A DNA stretch of 64,000 nt from Eubacteriales bacterium. GTDB lineage: Bacteria > Bacillota > Clostridia > Lachnospirales > Lachnospiraceae. This document shows, in pieces, positions 46,827 to 55,722 of this stretch (position 1 is the first letter of the stretch; the number at the start of each line of letters is the position of its first letter). The translations under genes and the position numbers were made by a program. The notes under the pieces were generated by a model, which saw only the letters and a program-made list of their open reading frames with translations, did no database searches and was not told the DNA's origin. The stretch lies in the NCBI GenBank assembly GCA_030537195.1, contig JAUNOK010000005.1, positions 56,170 through 120,169 of the forward strand, read 5' to 3'.

Positions 46827-48974
46827 ATGAAAAGGTTCAAAGACATGAAAGGCAAATGGGCGCTGATTCTTGCATTCGTTATGATTGTGAGTGTTGTCGT
46901 ACCAGTAGCTCTGTTTACAGCAGCTGATAATGTTAATGCTGAAACAGGAAAATCTTATGACAAAACAAGTCTTTCTTACACAGGTACTTATACAGATATA
47001 AGCCTTAAGAAAGATGCAGATTTCGAGAATGCAAAGTATGTATCATCTTCAGATGAAATTATTATTGCGTTCCAATCAGCTAAAGCCGGAGATGTAATCA
47101 TAATCAAAGGCGGAACATACAACTTTTCTGAAACTGTTGTTATTAACAATACAATTAATGGACAGGATGGTTCGTACATAATTGTTAAAGCAGAAGATAA
47201 TCAGGATGTTAAGTTTGATTTCTCTGCACAGGCACTTAATAGCCAGAACAGAGGACTTATACTTGATGGTGATTACTGGTATTTTGGTGGTATTAATTTC
47301 TATAGAGCAGGTGATAACGGAGTATTGCTTGCAGGTAATAACAACATTTTTGAAAGATGTGTATTCGAAGCTAACAGAGATACTGGACTCCAGCTTTCAA
47401 GATATGATACAACTGCTGCAACTAAGGATTTATGGCCATCTAACAATCTTATTATTAACTGTACAGCATTTGATAACTGCGATTTCCCTGAGCAGGGTGG
47501 TACAGGAGAGAATGCAGATGGATTCGCAGCAAAACTTACATGTGGCGAAGGCAATGTATTTGATGGATGTATTTCATATTGTAATTCCGATGATGGATGG
47601 GATCTCTTTGCCAAGAAAGCTACAGGATCAATTGGTGTTGTAACAATAAGAAACTGTGTGGCATTTGCCAACGGAACATTAACTAACGGCAAGCATTATT
47701 CTAATGGTGATATGAACGGATTCAAGCTCGGTGGTTCAGGTGTAGGTACACCACATAATGTACTTAATTGTCTGTCATTTAATAACGGAGCAACAGGATT
47801 TACAGATAACAATAACCCATCAGAACTTACACTTACTAATCTTACAGCATGGGGTAATGGAAAGAATGCCAAGAAGGGCAATTTCGTATGCTACAGAGCT
47901 GGCTCAGGAGCCGAATATTCAGGTCTTATATCAGTAGATGCTGTTGATTCTGATAAATTTAATGGCAGCATGAAGAATTCAATATATTATAATTCTAAGA
48001 AATATTATCAGATGACAGGCGATTCATTTACACAGATTCTTAATGGTGATAAGAAGGGAACAGTAGTAAATAATCCATCAAGTGTATCTGGAGCATTTAA
48101 GAATGTTAATAATACAATCAAGTATACAGATGATATTGATAAGCTCTTAAGAAATGCAGATGGAACAATCAATATGAATGGTCTTTATGAGACAACAGGA
48201 AGTTACTCATCTATGGGTGCAAAGTTCAATGTTGCCAATCAGGTTGTATATGTAACCGGAAAATCATCTGATAATGATAAAGAAACAGAGAGCAGTTCAG
48301 AAAATACAACAGAGACAACAACAGCACAGGAGACAACTAAGTCAGACGGAACAGTATCAAATGACGCACATGTAATTAACTTTACAACTGATAAACCAGA
48401 ACAGAATACTTACTTTACTATTTCAGGTAATTATTCAGAAAGCAAGGGAAGTGTTATATACAATGGCATGACACTTACAAAGTGTCTTAAGATTGAGACT
48501 GCAACAAGCATCTCATTTACATGTGATACAGATTCAGAACTCACACTTGTATTTAACAGTGATTTTGCTAAAAAGATTAAGATTGACGGAGTAAAGACAG
48601 CAGCAACTAATGGCATTGTTAAAGTTAAAGTTGCTAAGGGAACACACACAATAACTAAGGGTGATACTACTAATCTGTTTTATATTTCTGTAGCGCCACT
48701 TAGCTCTGAGCAGGAGACAACGACAGCACAGGAGAATTCATCAACACAGCAGACAACTACAATTGGTCAGGAAGAGTCAGCAACTAAGGGAACAGAGCAG
48801 GAGATTACAACTGCCAAGACAGAAAAAGCATCAACTGCAGCAAGTGGTGAAGTATCTGATAATTCAACAAAAACAGGCGACAGCAGCCACGTAATGGTAT
48901 ATGTAATTGTACTTGCAGCATGTGTAGTAATATGTGCGGGTGTAATAATATTTTCAGCTAAGAAAAAGAAATAA
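46827..48974 (+). CDS. Secreted pectate lyase, PL9, with sortase-like cell-wall tail
   Basis: This 715-residue protein has a signal peptide (about 1-38) closely like that of the upstream gene, a PL9 module at 43-480 (DVIIIKGGTYNFSETVVIN, NRDTGLQLSRYDTTAA, DDGWDLFAKKATG), a Ser/Thr-rich linker, a beta-sandwich domain (about 510-630), a second Gln/Thr-rich linker, and a C-terminal KTGDSS, hydrophobic helix and KKKK. That tail is the general plan of a sortase signal. PL9 enzymes cut polygalacturonate endo-wise using calcium. AAGGGAG at 46814-46820 precedes the start. It looks like a copy of its neighbour without the PL1 module. Confidence 0.93.
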   Translation: MKRFKDMKGKWALILAFVMIVSVVVPVALFTAADNVNAETGKSYDKTSLSYTGTYTDISLKKDADFENAKYVSSSDEIIIAFQSAKAGDVIIIKGGTYNFSETVVINNTINGQDGSYIIVKAEDNQDVKFDFSAQALNSQNRGLILDGDYWYFGGINFYRAGDNGVLLAGNNNIFERCVFEANRDTGLQLSRYDTTAATKDLWPSNNLIINCTAFDNCDFPEQGGTGENADGFAAKLTCGEGNVFDGCISYCNSDDGWDLFAKKATGSIGVVTIRNCVAFANGTLTNGKHYSNGDMNGFKLGGSGVGTPHNVLNCLSFNNGATGFTDNNNPSELTLTNLTAWGNGKNAKKGNFVCYRAGSGAEYSGLISVDAVDSDKFNGSMKNSIYYNSKKYYQMTGDSFTQILNGDKKGTVVNNPSSVSGAFKNVNNTIKYTDDIDKLLRNADGTINMNGLYETTGSYSSMGAKFNVANQVVYVTGKSSDNDKETESSSENTTETTTAQETTKSDGTVSNDAHVINFTTDKPEQNTYFTISGNYSESKGSVIYNGMTLTKCLKIETATSISFTCDTDSELTLVFNSDFAKKIKIDGVKTAATNGIVKVKVAKGTHTITKGDTTNLFYISVAPLSSEQETTTAQENSSTQQTTTIGQEESATKGTEQEITTAKTEKASTAASGEVSDNSTKTGDSSHVMVYVIVLAACVVICAGVIIFSAKKKK
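46953..48258 (+). repeat. PL9 module, copy 2 of the tandem paralogous block
   Basis: Partner of 44755-46060; same length and frame. Differences are mostly at third codon positions with scattered replacements, so the duplication is not very recent. Confidence 0.85.
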
Positions 48975-49006
48975 TGCTAAAAAATACTAAAAAACTTAAA
49001 AATGTC

Positions 49007-49035
49007 TTGCATTATCCTATAGGCTGTGATATATT
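49007..49035 (+). promoter_or_regulatory. Predicted sigma-A promoter of asd
   Basis: TTGCAT (49007-49012) and TATATT (49030-49035), 17-bp spacing, leader about 80 nt. No lysine riboswitch or T-box is recognisable in it. Confidence 0.6.
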
Positions 49036-49122
49036 TTCTTAGACACAAAAACAAATGTCCGTCGCAGAAAGACAGAACAGAGGGAAGTGTCTTTGAGATT
49101 TTACATATTGAAGGAGTTAAAA

Positions 49123-50220
49123 ATGAGCGATAAGTTAAGAGTTGGTATCCTTGGCGGTACAGGTATGGTAGGACAGAGATTTATAACATTACTTGAGAAT
49201 CATCCTTGGTTCGAGGTTGTTTTAGTAGCAGCTTCAGGACGTTCTGCAGGAAAGCCTTATGCAGAGGCTGTTGATGGACGTTGGAAGATGCAGACACCAA
49301 TGCCAGAGTTCGTTAAGAATATGACTGTATATGATATGGATAAGGATTTTGATGAAATCGTTTCTAAGGTAGATTTCGTATTCTGTGCAGTTAATATGCC
49401 TAAGGATCAGATTAAGGCTATAGAGGAAAGATATGCTAAGGCAGAAGTTCCAGTTGTATCTAATAACAGCGCTAACCGTTGGACACCAGATGTTCCTATG
49501 GTTGTTCCAGAAATCAACCCAGAACATCTTGAGGTTATTAAGTATCAGAGAGAAAGACTTGGTACTAAGAGAGGATTTATCTGTGTTAAGCCTAACTGCT
49601 CAATCCAGAGCTACACACCTGCTCTTAATGCATTAAAGGAATTCGGACCAAAGCTTGTTGTTGCAACAACATATCAGGCAATTTCAGGTGCTGGTAAGAC
49701 ATTTGAACAGTGGCCAGAGATGGTTGAGAATATCATCCCTTATATCGGTGGTGAGGAAGAAAAGTCTGAGAAAGAGCCTTTAAGATTATGGGGTAAGATT
49801 GAGGACGGAAAGATTGTTCCTGCAAGTGATCCGGTTATCACATGCCAGTGTATCAGAGTTCCAGTTCTTGATGGACATACAGCAGCTGTATTTGTTAACT
49901 TCGAGAAGAAGCCAACTAAGGAACAGATTATTGAGAAGTGGAGAAGCTTCAAGGGAGTTCCACAGGAACTTAATCTTCCAAGTGCTCCAAAGCAGTTCAT
50001 CCAGTATCTTGAAGAAGATGACCGTCCACAGGTTAAGCTTGATGTTAATTATGAGAACGGAATGGGCATTTCACTTGGCCGTTTAAGAGAAGACAGCGTA
50101 TTTGATTATAAGTTCGTTGGTCTTTCACACAATACATTAAGAGGTGCTGCAGGTGGAGCTGTTCTTATCGCAGAGCTTCTTAAGGCACAGGGTTATATCA
50201 CTCCTAAGGATGCAGAATAA
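49123..50220 (+). CDS. asd: Aspartate-semialdehyde dehydrogenase, archaeal/fungal type
   Basis: The enzyme reduces aspartyl phosphate to aspartate semialdehyde for lysine, threonine and methionine synthesis. The 365-residue protein has GILGGTGMVGQRF (NADP loop, residues about 7-19), VVSNNSANRW, the catalytic Cys in VKPNCSIQSYTPAL, and TYQAISGAGKTFEQWP. The PNCSIQ form and length place it in the archaeal/fungal-like subfamily (TIGR00978 type) rather than the E. coli type. AAGGAG at 49110-49115 selects the ATG at 49123. Single gene ending at a terminator. Confidence 0.94.
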   Translation: MSDKLRVGILGGTGMVGQRFITLLENHPWFEVVLVAASGRSAGKPYAEAVDGRWKMQTPMPEFVKNMTVYDMDKDFDEIVSKVDFVFCAVNMPKDQIKAIEERYAKAEVPVVSNNSANRWTPDVPMVVPEINPEHLEVIKYQRERLGTKRGFICVKPNCSIQSYTPALNALKEFGPKLVVATTYQAISGAGKTFEQWPEMVENIIPYIGGEEEKSEKEPLRLWGKIEDGKIVPASDPVITCQCIRVPVLDGHTAAVFVNFEKKPTKEQIIEKWRSFKGVPQELNLPSAPKQFIQYLEEDDRPQVKLDVNYENGMGISLGRLREDSVFDYKFVGLSHNTLRGAAGGAVLIAELLKAQGYITPKDAE

Positions 50221-50248
50221 TTAAATTCTAATATACACACATACCATA

Positions 50249-50279
50249 AAAGAGATGTCAGAGATGGCATCTCTTTTTA
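50249..50279 (+). terminator. Intrinsic terminator after asd
   Basis: AAAGAGATG (50249-50257) pairs with CATCTCTTT (50268-50276), followed by TT and more A/T. Confidence 0.8.
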
Positions 50280-50280
50280 C

Positions 50281-50309
50281 TTGCTTAAAAACCTATTATG
50301 ATATAAAAT
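50281..50309 (+). promoter_or_regulatory. Predicted sigma-A promoter of the nucleotidase-topB-glmS run
   Basis: TTGCTT (50281-50286) and TAAAAT (50304-50309), spacing 17 bp, 39 bp before the GTG start. Confidence 0.6.
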
Positions 50310-50347
50310 TATGAGACGACTTACAGAGTAAAGAGGGGATATTTACA

Positions 50348-50950
50348 GTGAAGGAAAATTATTTTTATGCAATGCTGTCAAGAATGAAATATATTAACAG
50401 ATGGGGACTTATGCAGAATACACGCCATGAGAATCTGTGTGAGCATAGTCTTGAAGTAGCATTCATAGCACATGCACTGGGGATTATTAACAATGAGATA
50501 TATGGTGGGAATATTAATGCTGAAAGACTTGCGATTCTTGGCATGTATCATGATGTGACAGAGATAATTACTGGCGATCTGCCAACTCCGGTAAAGTATT
50601 ACAATCCAGTAATAAGGAATGCATATAAGGAAGTAGAGCATGTTGCAGAGGAGCAGATGCTGTCAGGTCTGTCACCTGATATAAGGAACCGTTATACAGG
50701 CGTTTTATCAGAGACAGAAGAGGAAGAAGAACTCTGGAAGTATGTCAAGGCTGCTGATAAGATGTCAGCTTATATCAAATGTCTTGAAGAAAAGAAGTCC
50801 GGCAACATGGATTTTGCTGATGCAGAAAAGACAATACATCAGGCTATTGTTGATATGAATATGCCGGAAGCAGATTATTTTATGAAGGAATATATACCTG
50901 CTTATATGGGAACTCTTGATGCGTCAGGAGAGGAATATAAGGCAGAATAA
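50348..50950 (+). CDS. YfbR-like HD-domain 5'-deoxynucleotidase
   Basis: This 200-residue protein follows YfbR: MKYINRWGLMQNTRHENLCEHSLEVA with the first metal His pair, MYHDVTEIITGDLPTPVKYYNP with the HD dyad, and a late ADKMSAYIKCLEEK. YfbR dephosphorylates deoxyribonucleoside 5'-monophosphates. The start is GTG at 50348, with AGAGGGGAT at 50332-50340. A topoisomerase gene starts 65 bp downstream. Function is inferred from the family; the metal residues all look intact. Confidence 0.9.
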   Translation: MKENYFYAMLSRMKYINRWGLMQNTRHENLCEHSLEVAFIAHALGIINNEIYGGNINAERLAILGMYHDVTEIITGDLPTPVKYYNPVIRNAYKEVEHVAEEQMLSGLSPDIRNRYTGVLSETEEEEELWKYVKAADKMSAYIKCLEEKKSGNMDFADAEKTIHQAIVDMNMPEADYFMKEYIPAYMGTLDASGEEYKAE

Positions 50951-51015
50951 CATTTTAACAGAGAAACACTTAATAAAGAAGCAATTGTGCAGTCAGCACA
51001 GAAATGAGGAATATA

Positions 51016-53031
51016 ATGGGAAAATCCGTATATATCGCGGAAAAACCAAGCGTGGCGCAGGAATTTGCCAAGGCACTTCATGTGAACTTCACAAGAAAAG
51101 ACGGATATCTCGAGGGTGGAGACCATATCGTGACATGGTGTGTCGGACATCTGGTAACTATGAGTTATCCTGATGCATATGATCCTAATCTTAAGAGATG
51201 GAGTTTTGACACGCTGCCATTCATACCTAAGGAATTCAAGTATGAGGTTATACCTGCTGTTGCGAAGCAGTTTAATATAGTTAAAGAAATTCTTACAAGA
51301 GATGATGTTGAATATATATATGTATGTACCGATTCAGGACGAGAGGGAGAGTATATATACAGACTTGTGAGACAGGAAGCCGGCGTTAAGGGCAAGAAAG
51401 AACGCCGAGTGTGGATTGACTCTCAGACAGAGGAAGAGATTCTTAAAGGAATTAATACAGCAAAGGATATATCTGAATATGATAATCTGAGCGATTCAGC
51501 ATATCTTCGTGCTAAGGAAGATTATCTTATGGGAATTAATTTCTCAAGAGTTCTTACTTTGAAATACGGACGCAATATTGCTAACTATCTGCATCTTGAC
51601 AGGGCAGTTGTATCTGTCGGCAGGGTTATGACATGTGTTCTTGGAATGGTAGTAAGAAGGGAGCGAGAGATAAGAAGCTTTGTTAAGACACCATTCTATA
51701 GGGTAATTGGTCAGGCACAGGTTGATAATTCAACATTTGACGCAGAATGGCGTGTGAGTGATAAGAGCATGTATGCGGGTACACCGTATTTATACAAGGA
51801 TAATGGCTTTAAGGACAGGGAGAAGGCAGAGGAGCTTGTTAAGTTCTTATCTGACCCGCTGCCGGCACAGGGAGTAGTTGATTCTATTGAGAGAAAGAAA
51901 GAAACTAAGAATCCGCCGCTGCTGTATAACCTTGCCGAGATTCAGAATGAATGTAGTAAATTATTTAAGATAAGTCCTGATGAGACTCTTAATATTATTC
52001 AGGAACTGTATGAAAAGAAGCTGGTTACTTATCCAAGAACTGATGCGAGAGTGTTATCAACTGCGGTAAGTAAGGAGATACATAAGAATATAGGTGGACT
52101 TAGGAATTTCGCACCTGTGAAGGAGATTGCAGAGCATATACTTCAGAATAATATGCAGAAGGGCATCGAAAAGACAAGATACTGTAATGATAAAGCAATT
52201 ACAGACCATTATGCTATTATTCCGACAGGTCAGGGATTTAATAATCTTAAGACTTTGTCAGTCACAGCAGCGAGAACTTATGAGATAATTGTAAGAAGAT
52301 TCTTAAGTATATTCTATCCACCGGCTATATATCAGAAGGTAAGCATTACCAGTGATGTGAAGAATGAAAAGCTGTATGCTACATTTAAGGTACTTGTAGA
52401 TGAAGGGTACTTAAGTGTTGCTAAGAATTCATTTGCCAGGGCAAAATCTGATGCGAAAGCGAAAGATGATGAGAACGCCGATAATAAGGATGATAACAAA
52501 TGTGATGCAGCTTTATTCGAGGTATTGAAAAAATACAGAAAAGGTTCTACAATCACATTTAATGGGTTTAATATCAAAGAGGGTGAAACATCACCACCTA
52601 AGAGATATAATTCAGGTTCTATTATTCTTGCTATGGAGAATGCAGGACAGCTTATTGAAGACGAGGAACTGCGCGCCCAGATTAAGGGTAGTGGAATAGG
52701 AACGAGTGCTACAAGAGCTGAGATTCTTAAGAAACTTAACACTATTAAGTATATTTCTATTAACTCTAAGACACAGATTATTACACCTACATTTTTAGGT
52801 GAGATAATATATGATGTAGTAGATAATTCAATCAGGCATCTGCTTAATCCAGAGCTTACAGCAAGCTGGGAGAAGGGACTTACAGGTGTGGCAGAGGGAA
52901 CTATTACGGCAGATGAGTATATGGAAAAGCTTGATGGATTTGTTTCAAGAAGAACAAGGGCTGTTATGGCATTAAGAAATCAGGCAAGTCTTGTAGGCCT
53001 TTTTAATGAGACTGCTAAGAATTATAAGTAG
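51016..53031 (+). CDS. topB: DNA topoisomerase III (type IA)
   Basis: TopB decatenates and relaxes single-stranded or negatively supercoiled DNA. The 671-residue protein has the TOPRIM start VYIAEKPSVAQEFAKAL, CTDSGREGEYIYR with the acidic metal residues, RAKEDYLMGINFSRVLTLKYG, and the active-site Tyr in VTYPRTDARVLS. There are no C-terminal zinc fingers. GAGGA at 51006-51010 indicates the ATG at 51016. It is followed by glmS after 22 bp. A chromosomal copy seems likely as no conjugation genes are near. Confidence 0.93.
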   Translation: MGKSVYIAEKPSVAQEFAKALHVNFTRKDGYLEGGDHIVTWCVGHLVTMSYPDAYDPNLKRWSFDTLPFIPKEFKYEVIPAVAKQFNIVKEILTRDDVEYIYVCTDSGREGEYIYRLVRQEAGVKGKKERRVWIDSQTEEEILKGINTAKDISEYDNLSDSAYLRAKEDYLMGINFSRVLTLKYGRNIANYLHLDRAVVSVGRVMTCVLGMVVRREREIRSFVKTPFYRVIGQAQVDNSTFDAEWRVSDKSMYAGTPYLYKDNGFKDREKAEELVKFLSDPLPAQGVVDSIERKKETKNPPLLYNLAEIQNECSKLFKISPDETLNIIQELYEKKLVTYPRTDARVLSTAVSKEIHKNIGGLRNFAPVKEIAEHILQNNMQKGIEKTRYCNDKAITDHYAIIPTGQGFNNLKTLSVTAARTYEIIVRRFLSIFYPPAIYQKVSITSDVKNEKLYATFKVLVDEGYLSVAKNSFARAKSDAKAKDDENADNKDDNKCDAALFEVLKKYRKGSTITFNGFNIKEGETSPPKRYNSGSIILAMENAGQLIEDEELRAQIKGSGIGTSATRAEILKKLNTIKYISINSKTQIITPTFLGEIIYDVVDNSIRHLLNPELTASWEKGLTGVAEGTITADEYMEKLDGFVSRRTRAVMALRNQASLVGLFNETAKNYK

Positions 53032-53053
53032 ATAATTGAAAGGAATTAAATAT

Positions 53054-54874
53054 ATGTGCGGAATTGCAGGATATGTTGGAGACAGAGATAGTGCAGATGT
53101 GCTTGTAGATGCATTATCCAAGCTTGAATACAGAGGATATGATTCAGCAGGTATTGCTGTATTTGAACATGGCAATATTAAGGTCAAGAAGTGTAAGGGA
53201 CGACTTGCCAACCTTGTTGAGAAGATGGATGAAGAAGGAAAACCGGAAGGACATGTAGGTATCGGACATACAAGATGGGCTACACACGGAGAACCTTCAG
53301 ATATTAATTCACATCCACATGGTAATAAAAGAGTTACTATTGTACACAATGGTATTATCGAGAATTATAAGAAGTTAAAGGATTTCCTTATTGGAGAGGG
53401 ATACAGTTTTGCAAGTGAAACTGATACTGAGGTAGCAGCCAAGTTACTTGATTACTATTATGATGGTGATCCAATGAAGACTATTGCCAAAGTGTTATCT
53501 GAGATTAAAGGTTCATATGCACTTGGAATTATGTTCAGGGATTTTCCAGATGAGATATTTGCGGTAAGAAAGGACAGTCCTCTTATTGTTGGGGTTGGTG
53601 ACCATGAGAATTTTATTGCATCTGATGTACCGGCTATTATTCATTATACAAGAGATTATTATCTTCTTGATCAGAATGAGATAGCTGTTATTAAGAAGGA
53701 TTCAGTTAAGATATACGATGTTCATGGTAATGAGATACATAAGAAATTAAATACTGCTGACTGGGATGTTGATGCTGCAGAAAAGGGTGGCTATGCACAT
53801 TTTATGCTTAAGGAAATACATGAACAGCCTGATTCTGTAAAGAGAACTATCATGCCAAGAATCACAGATGATATGCCAGATTTCAGTGCAGAAGGATTCA
53901 ATCCTGAAAAGTTGAAGAGTTACAAGAATATATATATTGTTGCATGTGGTACAGCGATGCATGCCGGAATGGTAGGTAAATATATAATCGAGAAGATAGC
54001 AAGAGTATCTGTAACTGTTGATATAGCATCAGAATTCAGATACAGAGATCCTCTTATTAATGAAGATGACCTTATGATTGTTATATCACAGTCAGGGGAG
54101 ACTGCTGATACTAAGGCTGCACTTGAACTTGCAAAGCAGGCAGGTGCAGATACTATGGCAATCGTTAATGTTAAGGGCTCTTCAATTGCAAGAGAGGCAG
54201 ATATGGTTGTATATACACATGCGGGTCCAGAGATTTCAGTTGCTTCTACTAAGGCATATATGGTTCAGGTATCAATTATGTATTTAATCGCATTTGAATT
54301 AGCTTATGCTAATGGCAAGATGGATGATGCAACATGCAGCAAGTATACAAAGATGCTTGAGGAAGTACCTGAGATTATTGAAGAGTCAATTGCACTTGAA
54401 AGCAAGTGCCAGTATGCAGCTTCTAAGCTTGTGAATGCTGACAGCCTTCTTTATATAGGCCGTGGACTTGATTATGCACTCAGTATGGAAGGCTCTCTTA
54501 AGTTAAAGGAGATATCTTATATTCATTCTGAGTCATATGCTGCAGGTGAGCTTAAGCATGGAACAATCTCTCTTATTACAGATGAGATGCCTGTAATTGC
54601 GATTGCAACACAGAAGAATCTTGAGGAGAAGACTATAAGCAACATCAAGGAAGTTAAGTCAAGAGGTGCATTTGTAGTGCTTATCGCAGAACCAGATCTT
54701 GATATTGAAGATGGTGTAGCAGATATTGTTATAAAGCTTCCTCAGGCAGACCAGCTTCTTATGCCTATGGTTGCAGCAGTTCCATTACAGCTTATCGCTT
54801 ACTATACTGCGGTTCTTAAGGGTAACGATGTTGATAAGCCAAGAAATCTTGCTAAATCAGTTACTGTTGAATAA
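53054..54874 (+). CDS. glmS: Glutamine-fructose-6-phosphate aminotransferase
   Basis: GlmS makes glucosamine-6-phosphate from fructose-6-phosphate and glutamine, the first step to UDP-GlcNAc. The 606-residue protein starts MCGIAGYVG (Cys2 nucleophile after Met removal) and has the glutaminase motif HTRWATHGEPSDINSHPH. Two SIS domains follow (ISQSGETADTKAAL, STKAYMVQ), and the C terminus is KPRNLAKSVTVE. AAAGGA at 53039-53044 fits this start. No glmS ribozyme is visible in the 22 bp before it. A hexapeptide acyltransferase-like gene follows. Confidence 0.96.
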   Translation: MCGIAGYVGDRDSADVLVDALSKLEYRGYDSAGIAVFEHGNIKVKKCKGRLANLVEKMDEEGKPEGHVGIGHTRWATHGEPSDINSHPHGNKRVTIVHNGIIENYKKLKDFLIGEGYSFASETDTEVAAKLLDYYYDGDPMKTIAKVLSEIKGSYALGIMFRDFPDEIFAVRKDSPLIVGVGDHENFIASDVPAIIHYTRDYYLLDQNEIAVIKKDSVKIYDVHGNEIHKKLNTADWDVDAAEKGGYAHFMLKEIHEQPDSVKRTIMPRITDDMPDFSAEGFNPEKLKSYKNIYIVACGTAMHAGMVGKYIIEKIARVSVTVDIASEFRYRDPLINEDDLMIVISQSGETADTKAALELAKQAGADTMAIVNVKGSSIAREADMVVYTHAGPEISVASTKAYMVQVSIMYLIAFELAYANGKMDDATCSKYTKMLEEVPEIIEESIALESKCQYAASKLVNADSLLYIGRGLDYALSMEGSLKLKEISYIHSESYAAGELKHGTISLITDEMPVIAIATQKNLEEKTISNIKEVKSRGAFVVLIAEPDLDIEDGVADIVIKLPQADQLLMPMVAAVPLQLIAYYTAVLKGNDVDKPRNLAKSVTVE

Positions 54875-54897
54875 TTAATATTACGAGGATATTAGAT

Positions 54898-55569
54898 ATG
54901 AATAATGATGCATTAAAGATAAGTAATCTGTATGACCTTAATGAGACTATTGCAGCAAAAGTATTTGAAGGCTGTACATTTCCATGGGAAGTACTTGCAA
55001 AGATTGGTGATTTTATTGTAGAACTTGGTAATACTCTGCCAGAAGATGAATATGAGAAGCGTGGAGAGAATATATGGGTTCACAGAAGTGCGAATGTATT
55101 TCCATCAGCTTATATTGCTGGTCCGGCAATTATCGGTAAAGATGCTGAGGTAAGACACTGTGCATTCATTCGTGGAAAGGCTATTGTCGGAGAAGGTGCT
55201 GTTGTCGGTAACTCAACTGAGCTTAAGAATGTTATTCTTTTTAATAAGGTTCAGGTTCCACATTATAATTATGTCGGCGATTCTATTCTTGGATTCAAGG
55301 CTCATATGGGCGCAGGCTCAATAACATCTAATGTTAAGTCTGACAAGAAGCTTATAACTATTAAAGGACCAGACGGAAATATTGATACAGGTATCAAGAA
55401 GATAGGCGCTTTCCTTGGTGATAATGTTGAGGTTGGCTGCGGAAGTGTTCTTAATCCTGGAACAATCGTTGGAAGAGAGAGTAATATCTATCCTCTTTCA
55501 AGCGTAAGAGGCTTTATTCCGGCAGGTTCTATATATAAGAAGCAGGGCGAAGTAGTAACGAAGAGATAA
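54898..55569 (+). CDS. Left-handed beta-helix (hexapeptide) protein, GlmU C-domain-like
   Basis: This 223-residue protein consists of a short helical start and hexapeptide repeats (IIGKDAEV, IVGEGAVVG, LGDNVEVGCGSVLNPGTIVG), matching the acetyltransferase half of GlmU. The block SILGFKAHMGAGSITSNVK is conserved in that group. It lacks the uridylyltransferase domain. Sitting 23 bp after glmS, it probably acts in UDP-GlcNAc synthesis, though catalysis is not shown; a related annotation is UDP-N-acetylglucosamine pyrophosphorylase. Start at 54898 behind ACGAGGA (54883-54889). Confidence 0.85.
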   Translation: MNNDALKISNLYDLNETIAAKVFEGCTFPWEVLAKIGDFIVELGNTLPEDEYEKRGENIWVHRSANVFPSAYIAGPAIIGKDAEVRHCAFIRGKAIVGEGAVVGNSTELKNVILFNKVQVPHYNYVGDSILGFKAHMGAGSITSNVKSDKKLITIKGPDGNIDTGIKKIGAFLGDNVEVGCGSVLNPGTIVGRESNIYPLSSVRGFIPAGSIYKKQGEVVTKR

Positions 55570-55609
55570 TTATGTGAATTTTTCGTTTTATTAATGTAAA
55601 AATGTTGTG

Positions 55610-55651
55610 TCTCACATTGACTAATGCTAAACTTTGTGAGAAAATAGTCAA
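55610..55651 (+). promoter_or_regulatory. Interleaved inverted repeats (pseudoknot-like leader or operator)
   Basis: TCTCACA (55610-55616) pairs with TGTGAGA (55635-55641), and the directly following TTGACTA (55617-55623) pairs with TAGTCAA (55645-55651). Both 7-bp pairings are perfect, and they interleave in the order A-B-A'-B'. As RNA this is a pseudoknot or two exclusive helices; as DNA it overlaps a possible -35 (TTGACT). Confidence 0.5.
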
Positions 55652-55658
55652 GGCTTGG

Positions 55659-55684
55659 ACGACGGCTTCTTGCCGTCGTTTCAT
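55659..55684 (+). terminator. GC-rich hairpin before the NifU-like gene
   Basis: ACGACGGC (55659-55666) pairs with GCCGTCGT (55672-55679), loop TTCTT, followed by TTCATTTA. It lies 8 nt after the interleaved repeats and 43 nt before the next start codon. It may end the upstream run or act as an attenuator. Confidence 0.6.
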
Positions 55685-55722
55685 TTATAGTAAACACTAT
55701 GAATTACGAAAGGAGTAATAAG

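Noticed and set aside
49036..49122. Lysine riboswitch or T-box in the asd leader
   Set aside because: Only a weak AGACAC/GTGTCT pairing is present; the leader is too short and no T-box or lysine-element core is seen.
53032..53053. glmS ribozyme
   Set aside because: The gap between topB and glmS is only 22 bp, far too short for the ribozyme.
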